Shown: positions 1-11,541, numbered from the stretch's first letter. The stretch: DNA of 64,000 bases from Adiantum capillus-veneris (GCA_014529385.2 CM043956.1:66933281-66997280); one strand, 5' to 3'. Translations and numbers: made by a program. Notes: generated by a model from the sequence alone, not told the origin.

Positions 1-823
1 GATTCTTAATTCGGTAACCACTTCTAAAACAATTTAATTCGTTTACCGACATAAAGGTACGAAACCAAAACAACTAAAAACTTGGAGAACCGTGCTCATT
101 GCGAGGAAGCCATTGGTCCAAATGAGGGTTGTAATTGGTTTTAGAAGATGAGCATATGTAAATGATGAGTCGATAGTCAAGGGTCGGATGTCCTCTACTA
201 GTGTACCAGGCATATAAAGATCCTTGAAGTCTTGCATGTGAGTTGATTTACAATATAAGAGCTATAATCCTTGATTGGATTAAAATAGCTTTTATATATT
301 GAATTGGTTGCATGGGTGGGCTACAATCCTTCACTGGGTACAAGTAGTCTCCAATTGGGTGATTATATTGAAGATTTATTTGTGTTAGTTCATGCATTGG
401 TTTATACAAAGAGTGCATTATGTATTACGATAGATTATTAGTGCATGGAATGACCAATCATATATTTTATTGCTTTCGTTTGTTTTTTTGTAGCAAGTGA
501 AATTAGATGTGCCTTATTGTTTGCAAATCAAAGTGGACATTTAAATTATCATTATAATAAAAATTGCATACAGAGATTCATAGCATTGTTATAGTTATTA
601 CGCCATATATAGACTACATTGCAATGTGTATGGTTGCTCACAATATAGGTGATCGATATGTGGATTGACTAGCATGCATTGAAAATCTCATACTGTGCAT
701 CATGGTTACTTTTATATTGAATGATTTTTAAATTATAATATATATTGAAAAAAAAAATGTTTTCAAAATTGAACATCTTGTTATTTTCTCTTCAGTTTTA
801 ATTTAAAAGCAATGGAGTAAAAT
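1..823. other. AT-rich flank, no gene seen
   Basis: No ORF with recognisable domain content was found here. The DNA is AT-rich and lies upstream of the hAT transposase remnant, so it may include that element's 5' end, but I could not identify terminal inverted repeats or an 8-bp target duplication. Confidence 0.5.
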
Positions 824-3010
824 GTGGGCACAAGTGGTACGAAGAAGCCAAAGAATAAAACAGCTCCTGGCAAAGAGTGGGATTATGCTCACAGCATATG
901 CGGACGATATATGGAGTGGCAATGTAAATTTTGTCACACAACAAAATCTAGCGGTGCACTACGTATTAGGGATCATTTTCTAGGTAGCGCTAAAAACAGT
1001 TGTAAAAAATGTGAACATTCTCAGGCACCTGCAGTTGCAAAGCGTTTGAGAGAAGAGATCGCCAAAAAGGGTGGCAAGAGACGACATATATATAGCTCTG
1101 TGCCTTCGAGTCAAGAGTTCCCAGAGCCAAATATTAACTATGTAGATCCTATAGTGACGCCAACTAACCTTGGAGAACAACCTACGCAAGGAGAGGAAAT
1201 TCTGGGCAGTGTTCCTTTTAAACGTCACAATGAAGGTGGACTTTGTCAAATGCGTCAAAAATCATTACATCAAAGCTTTCGAGTGCATTCTCTAGAAGAA
1301 GCACAAACAACACTGGCCAAAGCAATAATCTTTACTGGAAGTGCTTTGGTCATGGTAGACAGCAATCATTGGAAGGCTGCTTGGAAGAAAATCGGTGAGT
1401 TTGGTCCAGGATTTTCAGCTCCTACTTATCACACGATAAGAAATGTTTTCTTGGACAAATGTTACATCGAGGTCAAAGAGCGTGTTGGTAAAATAATTCT
1501 TGGGAATATTTTGCTTTCAGGATGTACGATTGTGAGTGATGGTTGGTTAAATGTTCAGAGAAGACCGCTGATCAATGTAATGCTGGTTTGTCCAAGGGGA
1601 GAAACGTTTATAAAGGCTATTGATAGTTCTGGTGCAATTAAAAGTGACAAATATATTTCTGAGATCTTTATTAATGTAATTAAAGAAATTGGTGTTGAAC
1701 ATGTCGTTCAAGTTGTGATGGACAACGCAAATAATTAAAAAAACACCAGTAAACTAATAAAGAAGTGCTTTCTACACATTTTTGCCAATGGTTGTAATAC
1801 GCACAGCTTGAACTTGGTGCTGAAAGATTGGTACACTAGCAAAGAAACCACATGGTTCGCCAAAATAATTGATACAACACGTCAGGTTGTGAAATTTATC
1901 TTGAAACGACAAAGAGTGCTCGATTTGTATAGGATGCGCATGTCAGTGATGCTGAAACTTCCTGTTGAAACTCGGTTCTGCACACACTTTTATACCTTAG
2001 AATCACTTCTCCGTAATAAATGTGTTGTGATTAACACATTCAATTGCGCGGCCATTGATGAATGGCAGCTTGAGCAGAAAGAAACAGTGAAAGATAAAAT
2101 CACATGTCTACATGGCAATGTAAAGAAGGTTTCTTTGTGGAGGAGTGTAATGGATGCGTATCATGTAATGATGCCCATTAGGTTCGTGATCCGCAATCTT
2201 GATCAAAGGGCGCCAAACTTCGGCATAGTGTGGATGACATGATGGTCAGTCCAACAAAGTCTTGAAAATCCTGAAGAGCTGAAAGAGTCTGTAGTAGAGA
2301 AGGAGTGGCAATTACCATTCTTTGGCAAACAACGGAAAATTTTGGCTAAGTATTTTCATGCAAGGTGGAAGAGCGCTCATAGTCCACTCCATAGCGTGGC
2401 TTACATGCTCGATCCAGAGTATTGGAATTTAGATCTGATGTCCAATACAGAGGTGGTAGGCGATTTCTATCACGTAGTCAACGCGTTCTACTCCAACGTT
2501 TAGGACCGAATTGATTGCATCAAAGAAATGAGTGCATTTAGATTAAAAGAAGGCCCTTTTGCGAATGATTTTGTACAGGTAATGGCAAAAGAGAAACCTG
2601 CATGGAAGTGGTGGATGATGAATGGTGGAGAGCATTACTCTACCTTATGTCCTCTTGCAATGAAAGTACTCGCACAATGTGCAACAAATTCAAGTTCAGA
2701 GAGAAACTAGAGTATGTACAAGTATGTTCACAGCACTATTTGCAACAAACAATTAGCAGATAGAGCAGAGAAATTAGTGTATATGTATGGCATCATAAAT
2801 ATACTAAATCACATCGAAAGTGCTGGCTACAAGGAGGAAATGCCAACCTGGTTGTATGATTGTCAAAACAAAGATTTCAATGTTGGTGTATCTCAATGCA
2901 CTGTAGATGAAATAGAAGAGAATTTGTTAATAGATGTAGAGGTTGAATTACAAGGAGAACCACAACACTCATACTTAGAACCAGATAACAACTCAACTGA
3001 TTCAATATAG
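824..3010 (+). pseudogene. hAT-family transposase remnant (BED finger, DUF659, hAT dimerisation)
   Basis: One reading frame runs through the whole interval, broken by stops at 1736-1738, 2240-2242, 2501-2503 and 2708-2710; no frameshift is needed. The N-terminus has a BED-type zinc finger (Cys34 and Cys37, then His51 and Cys60/63). Residues about 180-304 resemble DUF659, with the catalytic-Asp context SGCTIVSDGW and a second Asp in VVMDNANN. After the first stop the conserved CxxH motif (CNTHSLNLVL) follows. The C-terminal dimerisation region has LAMKVLAQCATNSSSERN, a stop where the family usually has Trp, then SMYKYVHS. The enzyme would cut and paste a hAT transposon. Three of the four stops can be explained by single G-to-A or C-to-T changes. 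The upstream start codon is inferred, and no termini were found. Confidence 0.88.
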
Positions 3011-3266
3011 CTTGAGAGTAGAATGAGTAAATGTCAAAAACCATTGTAAAAGACCTTGTATTCAAATGTTTTTTGAGTAATTACAATGCTTCATATTCTT
3101 GATAGTACATAGTTTGTCACGATATTACATAGTTTGTCAATCTCAATTGTGTTTCCCTGAAGTAGCATCTTGCTCATCAAACAAATTTCTAATTGGTTTA
3201 GGGGTATCTGGGCGTGCTTGCTTGAATGCCAAACATAATATATATTTCTTGTGGAATATCTTGTGA
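3011..3266. other. spacer between converging genes
   Basis: AT-rich DNA between the 3' end of the hAT remnant and the 3' end of the minus-strand RING-like ORF. Nothing recognisable was seen. Confidence 0.4.
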
Positions 3267-4159
3267 TCAGATTGCGCATTGACTACTGTTTTGCATCAAA
3301 CGAATAAGACAAACTAAATGATAATAGTGACCACATGTCAATGTATAATATCCACTCCATCCATCAAAATTCTTGTAGAAAACTGGACATTGGCAAGATG
3401 AGGATGCATCTAAAGTAAACGAGGGGACCAACTCTGGATGCAAGACAAGGTGGCTGATGTGTGTCCCTTGTACAGGTGTTGGATTCACTCGATGTGTTAG
3501 GTTTCGAACGTCCGGACTTAAGTGGTGAATGCTTTTCTCCATCCGGACTTGTGAGGGTTGCGGTGTGTGGGTGGCTATAGAAAGACGTGTTATTTATGCA
3601 TCTTTCTCTGCCAACTGTGTCGTGTAAATATCCTTCTCTCTCTTTAAATGTAGGTCCGTGCCTTCCACTATCAATGCCAACTCATCTCGGGTGAAAGTGA
3701 CACAACTCTCCCTTAAATCATAAGTGGCAACAATTGTCTCCTTTGACGAGAAGTCTACTGGTCGCTGTTGCACAAAGTGAACATATAACATTTTTACAAA
3801 ATATAGCGCACAATCTGCATTGTGCAGAGAATGGCCATAAACCTCCAAATAAATCCTCTTAGTGCTATCTTTGATACCATCATGGTTGCACTTCGAAACC
3901 TTCCACCTTCCTTTCTTGATATCTGCGTCCTCACATGGCCATATTGTCTTAATCATGTCCTTTTTCACTTCTTTATTGATCTCTTTACACTGCATATGGT
4001 TTGGATTTGCCCACTTTGAGAGTCGGCGAGCAGTAACATAGCTTGTTGTGCCGACATGCCGTGTGCCAGAGACTTCATGCGCGGAAATGCATTAACAGCC
4101 GCTTGTTGTTGATCATCAAGCAATGATTGGGTGCCAATATCTTGTTCTTGATCGACCAT
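3267..4159 (-). pseudogene. unidentified ORF ending in a RING-like zinc-binding motif, interrupted
   Basis: Starting at 4159 the minus strand encodes a Gln/Ala-rich stretch (LLDDQQQAAVNAF). A frame change near 3990 leads into a long segment (3995-3594). After a stop at 3594-3596 the same frame continues to 3267. The last 50 residues contain CQCPVF, then TLTCGHYYHLVCLIRLM, then a late Cys, which resembles the C-x2-C...C-x-H-x2-H-x2-C spacing of a RING finger. The second Cys of the first pair is replaced by Phe and the final pair is incomplete, so zinc binding is doubtful. Known RING proteins are often E3 ubiquitin ligases, but no function is assigned here. It lies just 3' of the kinase-like ORF on the same strand and could be a separate gene or a later exon. 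The middle segment was not recognised. Confidence 0.45.
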
Positions 4160-4601
4160 TTTCTCTTAGAGCTGCAGTCAACAAAGTGTCAAATATTCAA
4201 TATCATTGGCAAATATATATTCTCACTCATTGGGACACTGCGCGGAATCCACTCAATCAAACCACAACAAATGCGACTAATTGAAACACAATGCAAATTT
4301 GAAATACTGACAGTTAAATAACAAATTTGAAATGACTAAAGATAATTGACTCAATTAGGTGAACCACTTCAAACCAGATAATACACTTCAATAAAAAAAA
4401 GAATACGCTTGAGAAGACATGTATACCATAGAAATGTTTAAATCGGATAAAATGATGGTGCAAGTTCAACAAGTGGACGTTGGACAGGGCTAGGGTCTGT
4501 CTTTTAATGTTCTTTGAAAAATATCAACATGTTAGAAGCATTCCTTCTTTGGTCCCGCTCTTTTAACTTCATCCAACAATCTACTTTAATTAGAATAGCC
4601 C
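4160..4601. other. spacer or possible intron between RING-like and kinase-like ORFs
   Basis: No coding signal was recognised. If the two flanking minus-strand ORFs belong to one gene, this would be intron or decayed exon. Confidence 0.3.
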
Positions 4602-5885
4602 TCATAACATCTTCGTCCGGTGGTGAAAAACTTCTTCTGGAAAATTAAATTTTCTGGCTGTACTCCAAAAATTTGCCAGCATGTTGAATACGTAGCCCAA
4701 TGCATAAATGTCACTCGCTTTTGTGTATGCATCTACATACCATGGATTATATAGTTCGGGAGCAATCCACGATCGCTTAACCATCTCGGCATTCCCTACT
4801 CTCTGTGCATTCAAAACTGCTTCGTCCGACTTTGCGCTTGGAGACAGATAATTATTTGCTACGTGTTTAGCAGGTGTTCTCAGCATCATACCCCAATCAA
4901 TGATACCGACGCGGGGTTTATTGACACGAGTAAAGTCCAACATTACATTGAACAGGTGCAGGTCACTGTGCACTATACCGGCTGAGTGGACAGCCGCAAC
5001 GCCATTGATTAAGGCATGACAAATTGCTGGCATTTGCTCGACCATTGCTTTGATCCACATCGTGTCTATCTCGCTTACAGGGTTGTTTGCTACAAGCAAT
5101 GACCTCTAGCCGTGTTGTAGCCTGTGCATGTGCCGTCTGAACAATCCGTGAGCAAATGGTAAGCGGCACATCATGTTGCCCACGGTACCCCCATTGTAGT
5201 ATGGGAATATAGTGATCCAAGGAGCTTCTATAGTAAACCCAATTCACCTTACAATGGAGGGGTGAAGGTTTGCATTCCTTGCTCTGTCTGAAAGCTGTCA
5301 AATTTCGCCTCACTCCCTCGCTTTTAGCACTTTTCCACATATGTAATGTGGTTTGGAAAAAGTGAGATGCCTTTGATGGTGTACAATGTGCACACACCGA
5401 AGGAGCTTGCTCCAATCCTCATACCTTCTACCAAGGCTTCGTGAGGGATGCCGACAAGATGAGTGCAGTTTGCATTCAAAGCAGTGCGCATGATTGTGTC
5501 GGTGCCGCTGGCATCTCATCTTTACCTTATGTTCTTCCCATAATTTATCCCAGAGCTCTAATTTTGACATGTCGCAAGCAGGTCGGATATCTTCCTTTAA
5601 GTCTCTGCAACATACTTTCATATTGCTCAACACTGTCCTGACCTTGTGGTGGGGGTCAAATTATTGTATCCCAGCTGGACTCAACAACTTGTATTGTCCT
5701 TCAAGTCGCAACCTGCACTCTGTGTTCTCCCATATAGCGCTAGTGATGTCTTTGATATAGACATCGCTTTCACTAATCTGTTGTATGCGATCAGCTGCAC
5801 ATGATGAGATTGCCAAACTACATTCTTTATGAATGGTATGCATAATACAGTTCTTTTGATATGGCATCATATTTGCACTGGACAA
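4602..5885 (-). pseudogene. protein-kinase-like gene, frameshifted
   Basis: The best-preserved part (5099-4602, 165 residues) shows kinase landmarks in order: catalytic loop HSDLHLFNVML (Asp46, Asn51), magnesium loop IDWG (67-70, Trp in place of the usual Phe), APE motif at 113-115 inside WIAPELY, and the helix-F Asp in SDIYALGYVF. Upstream, another frame (about 5450-5350) carries a glycine-rich-loop-like RIGASSFGVCTLYT, and a third (5415-4963) carries connecting sequence such as HYIPILQWGYRGQHDVPL. At least two frame changes near 5.4 and 5.1 kb separate these parts. HSD and DWG suggest a divergent kinase. A usual kinase domain is about 260 residues, so most of one is present. Unrecognised segments lie upstream to 5885. 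Whether this is a host gene or transposon cargo cannot be told from here. Confidence 0.65.
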
Positions 5886-6503
5886 TATAAAAACAACATA
5901 TCAAATACAAATTCATGGTTGCGAATGACATTAACACTCTCACACTATCGCACGTAAACTCTTAACCACCACTTGAAGACTTTAACAAATGTGCAAGGAA
6001 ATATTGATAAAAATTGAATATAATCTTCACTTAAAATTGCAATCTGTTACACGTGTAAAAAGCAGTTCAAATAAGTGGTTTACAAGAACTTAATTCAGAT
6101 CAAACAATACATGTTAACGGTCTTTAATATTTCAACATATATTGAATTTTTAACTTAAATTTTTCTCCGTGTGCACATACTAATTCAAACAAAGCACACA
6201 CCAACTTAAAATCTTCAAAAACATTTAAAACATTGGAAGTATACAAATTGGACTAGAATTGTGTTCACACACTTTTTTACATAGAATTTATGTAAATGTA
6301 GCAATCAAAAAGCGATGATAATTGATGCTCTTTAAAAAGATACAAAAGAATATTTAACATGCAAATTGTGTGCATTTAGATTTTTGCAGAGAATTTATGT
6401 AAATGAAGCATTAAAAATAATGATAATGCTTGAGAGTCCTTTAAAAAGATTAAAAACAAATATTAAACATGCAATTTGTGTGCAAATACTTTTTTACATG
6501 TAA
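5886..6503. other. AT-rich spacer with degenerate copies of a downstream repeat
   Basis: No gene seen. Two diverged relatives of the 49-bp repeat occur at about 6280-6340 and 6390-6440 (a gaatttatgtaaatg core followed by a cattaaaa/caatcaaa block). Confidence 0.45.
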
Positions 6504-6699
6504 TTTATATAAATGGAACATTTAAAATAACGATGATTGATGAATAAAGTATTCTATATAAATGAAGCATTTAAAATAGAGATGATTGATGAATAAAATA
6601 TTCTATATAAATGGAACATTTAAAATAGCGATGATTGATGAATAAAGTATTCTATATAAATGGAACATTTAAAATAGCGATGATTGATGAATAAAGTAT
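6504..6699. repeat. 49-bp tandem repeat, four copies
   Basis: Four head-to-tail copies start at 6504, 6553, 6602 and 6651, spaced exactly 49 bp. Each contains tatataaatg, a-cat-ttaaaata and gatgattgatgaataaa blocks with few differences. The array is AT-rich and non-coding. Confidence 0.9.
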
Positions 6700-6776
6700 T
6701 CTTTTGAATATAATTAGCTAGTATATAATTTCAAATGGACAGTTAAAACCAACAAAATCAAACATTTATACATTTT

Positions 6777-7291
6777 GTATATGAAATACTCTTCACAGCC
6801 GCGTCACCGACCAAGTATTTTATATGCTTAATACTTAAAAAATTAATTGCACATGCACATACAAATTATATGACGTTCGTATGGCCGGGTTAACGACCTG
6901 AATGCCACATTTATGAAAAAACATATACTTCTAACAAAGGACACTCTATTAGCCGCGTTACCGACCGAGTGTCGCCTGAATCTAAGGAAAAACAATGGCC
7001 TACATACGAACATCATACAGCCACGTTACCGATCGGTGCCCATATGTTTTTGGGGAAAGGGGAAGGGAAGTTGACTTACCATAAGGATACTAGATTCGCC
7101 ATCTTACCGACGTAGTACCCAGACAGTAAGCCAATACTTACCACAAGGACACCATCTTCCCCGCGTCACCGAGGTGATGCCCCCGTGATAAGCACTGTTC
7201 CGTAGAACAACTTACACACACACTCCCATTGTGTGGTAAGGTACCTTATTACTACCGTGCACTATGACAAAAGGCATGCTACCACACAATG

Positions 7292-7336
<45 letters not shown>

Positions 7337-7414
7337 GACATACCTGGATCGTGTGGTCAGGTAGTCTGCTATTGCTGCCGTGCACTGTGACGCAGAGCAC
7401 ACTCCCACACGACC
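6777..7414. repeat. array of about eight hairpin units with a shared loop core
   Basis: Loop cores related to GCCGCGTTACCGACC start near 6798, 6884, 6952, 7020, 7098 and 7160. Two more diverged cores (ACCGTGCACTATGAC and GCCGTGCACTGTGAC) lie at 7253 and 7377. Each core is flanked by complementary arms: 14 paired positions with two G-T pairs around 6798; GACACTC/GAGTGTC around 6952; TTGACTTAC/GTAAGCCAA plus GGATACT/AGTACCC around 7098; 12 perfect then 5 of 9 around 7253 (7227-7247 with 7271-7291); 17 of 23 around 7377 (7346-7369 with 7392-7414). Several units share a left flank like TTACCA-AAGGA-AC, so they look like diverged copies of one unit. They may be the subterminal region of the neighbouring CACTA element, which is known for such repeats, but that is not proven. 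Confidence 0.7.
7295..7335. repeat. (AC)n microsatellite
   Basis: An uninterrupted AC dinucleotide run of about 20 units, lying between the last two hairpin units. Confidence 0.95.
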
Positions 7415-7465
7415 CCCTCTCTCCCTTGCTCCTCTCTCCTCTCGACGTACCTGCAAAGGTGGTTG

Positions 7466-7587
<122 letters not shown>

Positions 7588-7618
7588 GAAGATGAAAGCA
7601 AGACGCTAATACACCCAG

Positions 7619-7845
7619 CGGGCCCGATCGGGCCCGTATATATATAACGCTGATAGTCCTCCGGGATTTTGAGTATTCCCTACGGGCCCGCAGGGAAAAT
7701 AATGAATTTCGACGGGTTCGCCGGGGAAACTGAAAAGCCCGGTGGGAATTTTGTGGGTTTGCAAGTCACCACTAACCGGGTTCTGTGTGATCATGTTTAC
7801 TGTGATCATGTAAATGTGTCAATAAGACCTTGTGATCACACAAAT
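7619..7845. repeat. GC-rich palindromes and TGATCA direct repeats, possible CACTA subterminal region
   Basis: A perfect 18-bp palindrome (CGGGCCCGA and its inverse) occupies 7619-7636. A 20-bp near-palindrome centred on GGGCCC is at 7677-7696. A longer imperfect inverted repeat pairs about 7654-7688 with about 7700-7736 (CCGGGATTTTGAGT against ACTGAAAAGCCCGG). A 15-bp motif beginning TGTGATCA starts at 7786, 7801 and 7831, spaced by multiples of 15 bp. Dense short direct and inverted repeats are typical of CACTA ends, where transposon-encoded proteins bind. This lies 3' of the minus-strand TNP1-like gene. I found no CACTA terminus to close it. Confidence 0.5.
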
Positions 7846-8005
7846 TTGATGTAATTACGTAAATATGAAATCCCTGATTGTCATTATTGAGAAAATATAC
7901 ATGGTTTTCCAATAGTTACAAAAATCCGTATACACGTCATCTCATGATACATATGCTATCACAAAAGGAAATTAATGCTATCTAGCTACGGATAACTGAC
8001 GTCGT

Positions 8006-9310
8006 CTAATCAGACGTCTCATCGCGTCCAAGTGGCGTATCTGTCGGATTCTGCAAAAAAAAACAATAAGAAAGCTTTTTGTAAGTATAAACATATAATT
8101 TACAAAACAATATAACATATAGAAAAAAGTAAACCCTAATACTAACCATGTCACAGTGAGAACTCAGAATGTCCATCAAGGCGTTTAAGCCCTTCCTGCT
8201 TGCGTACTTGCGCTCGTATGGTGTGGGGTCACATCCTATCATCAACCACTGTGAAAACATATAAAGAATCCATTATGTTAGAATTTAAAAACCCCTAAAC
8301 CCTAAACTATCAAACCTAAGAGCAATGCAAAAACACTTACAAAATCGGCCTCAAATGATGCCCACCCGCCGCTCCCCAAGTGGTGCGAGTTCCCTGCCTC
8401 TACTCGTGCTTTGACTGCCTCCTTTTGTTGCTTCCACTTGTCAGGATTCTCGCATGCTGCTTTCTTTGCATTCTTCCAATCTTCTTTGGCCAACCAATTT
8501 GGTATGTTCCACCCATGATTTATTTCTTTTGCACTTCAGAGCGCTTGTGCTTGCAGTATTCGCACATTCAAACCTTCAGCACGTCTTCATTGAAGCGGTC
8601 ATCTCGTGTTAAAACAGGAAACTCTTCATGCAACATGCTGATGACTGTGTCTTTTAAATCACTCGATACTTCAATCCGAGTGTTTAGTATGTAGTGTCTA
8701 AACACCTGAGAGCAAAGACCGCGCATGCATGAGATCACCTTCTTGCCTTCATCATCCAAGATGATGCCGCTGCTGAAGTAGACGAAGCAAGGCAAGCTCT
8801 CTCGCCTGTGACGCATGAACCTGGGTGTCCTGACAAGGGTCTCTAGCGGCGTGTCGATGGGGGTATGGACGTCATGTGTCTCCACTGGAATCTGGGCCCG
8901 GAAGTGAGGAGTGTCGATTGGGGTGACTCCCATAGGAGTAGGTAGTGGTGTGCATCTACTAGAAACGGCCGTCAGCCATGCAAAACCTAGTGTAGATGGT
9001 GATGCCATGGCTGGTGTGGGGGCGGGCAAAGAAGGGGAAGGTAAAGAGCCTTCTCAAACACGAGGCGGTGTCGAGGCATCGGCGGCGGCATTCCCACAAC
9101 CACCACCACTGCCACCACTAGAGCGTCGATGCCTAGACAAGTGTGAAGATTGTCTCGTCGACACTGAAGCTTCGGAGCACGCTGAATGCTCCAAATAGAG
9201 GGAGATGCTAAAGGAGTAGGAACACATGATGGTGCTCTAGAGAGATGACGATCCTCGTACCACTACCTCTTCTGGGGTGACAAAGAAGAAAGAAACTCAT
9301 CATCATCCAT
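8006..9310 (-). pseudogene. CACTA (En/Spm) TNP1-like gene, interrupted
   Basis: The C-terminal part resembles plant Ptta/En/Spm-type transposases (Transposase_24 style): KEDWKNAKKAACENPDKW, SHHLGSGGWASFEADF, then DPTPYERKYASRKGL. Two canonical introns are visible on the minus strand: 8249-8340 (donor GTAAGTG, acceptor TTTCACAG) and 8051-8146 (donor GTTAGT, acceptor TTTTTGCAG), so the last exon ends with PTDTPLGRDETSD. The upstream exon (9029-8568) has Thr/Pro-rich repeats and then a segment ending FPVLTRDDRFNEDVLKV. A likely start is the Met of MDDDEFLSSL at 9310, but a stop follows 15 codons later and frames change around 8.57 and 9.0 kb. Its role would be binding the element's ends alongside the TNP2-type transposase encoded upstream on the same strand. 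Confidence 0.65.
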
Positions 9311-9366
9311 ACCTGCATTAAACACACGAAAATTTAATCTTAATATTGAATGAACGGAGAAGAAAA

Positions 9367-9472
<106 letters not shown>

Positions 9473-9548
9473 CATAAAGGGGTAGGGATTCCTATGGAGA
9501 GAGATTTTTTTAAAGTTCTTGTGAATTTGTAAAAGCAACGCGCTCCGG

Positions 9549-9781
9549 GTGCGATGGAGACTGAAGCTGCAATCACGAAGGTGATCTGTCTCTGCTCATA
9601 GATGCTGCTTGCCCCACCACTAGATCTAGTTGATCGGATGAAAGAGACGCTAAGCATTAGTAGTGAGTCTTAGCATCTCTTTCACCAGATCAACTAGATC
9701 TAGCGGTGGGAAGAGCAACATGCATCTATGAGCAAAGATAGATCACTTTCTTCACGATTGCAGCTTCAGTCTCCATCGCAC
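9549..9781. mobile_element. foldback (hairpin) element, about 233 bp
   Basis: The left arm 9549-9654 is the inverse complement of 9669-9781 with scattered differences and a small insertion in the right arm; the loop is about 14 bp. Arms begin GTGCGATGGAGACTGAAG. It is non-coding and sits between the TNP2-like and TNP1-like genes. A foldback MITE is the simplest reading. No convincing target-site duplication was found, so an internally generated inverted duplication is also possible. Confidence 0.75.
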
Positions 9782-11541
9782 TGGGATCGTAGTGCTCATC
9801 GTCCCTGCTTGTGAGAACATACCTAGAGCATACGTACCTGGAGTGGACGCAAAGACGATTAAATACAATGACGCAATGACGCATATAGACAGGAATGGAC
9901 AAAAAGCCACATGAATACAATATATATTATAAAACGGAGCAAAATTGTTCAAATACAATATTTATGGCTTTAAGAGGTCTCTCTCTCATCCTCACATAGC
10001 TCAACTTAACTTCCCATATCTATATAGAGATCTTCGTTTAGACAGATGTCCTCTGTTTCATTTTGTAGATCCTCTGCATGCACCTCATAGAGAGTAGCAA
10101 CTTGATGCTCGTCTGGTACCACCTCATCGGCTTCTGAATGAGCATCTTCTTTGATTGATACCGTTGTGATTGTCACATGGTAGCCCTCATACGTCCGTGC
10201 ACTATGAGGGGCTACCTCTATGATGTACCACCAATTTGATGCAGACTTTGTAGGATGAAATATCACATGCTAAAGCCACATAACTTACATTAGAGCTTCC
10301 AAGCACATAACTTCCAAAATTGGATGTTAACTATTTACACACTTGTTCACAATGCTCGGGTAGTACGAAAGTGTCTCTTAGGTCAGTCCATTTCTTAGTT
10401 GAATCCACCTGAAGGAAACCAGATTCTCCTCTATGCATAGTAGCATTGTGACCCTCCATGATTATCTTGAACCATTGCACATCAAACAAGTCAACAAAAA
10501 GTCCTCTATAATCGATCCTCAAAATCTCTTGTAGCGTGCCGAAGTAAGTGAGTTCCGCCACCATAGGATATGCATCAGAGGACCATCCTCGACTAGAATA
10601 TTCAAATTTTTCCATGTTTCCAGAATCTTGAGTAAAATGCTTTTTGTCGATCTGTTCCACCCTAAAATGTCGACCTTTACACCAAGATGTTGTGTAAGAC
10701 TTATACTACAACCACCAAAGATTATAAGTGGCCGTTCAAACATCTAGAAAGTCACTATTTGTACATTGCAAAATTACTTTGGTCGCGTAACCCCGAGAGT
10801 ACTCCCGCTCCTCCTCGGTCACTTCTTCACAGCACTGTTGTGCGCTTTTCAATTGGTTGTGCAACCATCTTAAGCTCATGAATGTTGGTAGGCTCTCTAG
10901 ACCCGTTGGATAATGCATCGGTGGTCGTCTTCCCCGTCTCCACTCAATTAGTGCCCTTTGTCGCTCTTGCTTTGCATCCTCATATTGTGAAATCCACTTT
11001 GGCATCACGGATTGTGAAGCATGCAAAATCGGTTGATTTTAGCCTCTAGATCTTCCATCATCTTAATCTCAACATCGGGATTGCACATGACAATCCCAGA
11101 TATTCGCGCATCATCTATGGTTCGCCATAGCATGTCCCGGGCTTTATCAAATCCGTCTAGCCACTCTCCAATGTAAACTAGGGACTTTGATACCAGCCAA
11201 CCTTCTGCCATGCTACCCTCCGGACGTGCCTTCTGACGCACATATCCCTTGAGCGTTTTCATGAAACGTTCTAAAAAGAACATCCATCTAGAATGTACTG
11301 TGCTAGCTATTTCCACCTCATCAACTTTGTGAACAAGAAGATGCACCTGAATGGTTAGCATGGTAGTAGGAAAGTGTTTCTCAAACATGCACACAACCTC
11401 CACAGCATTTAGTTTGGTGAATGGTATGGAGTCTACATTGATCTCCTTTTGTGAGATCCATTGCACCAACTTTGCAAGTTTGTAGATTGTGTTACGGACG
11501 TCGAGAGACAAACATCCCTCAATGGACACCAATAAAATAAA

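Noticed and set aside
38-63. TTCGTTTACC...GGTACGAA inverted repeat with TTACCGAC at the left edge, similar to the 6.8-7.4 kb hairpins
   Set aside because: One short imperfect match at the window edge; not enough to call another array.
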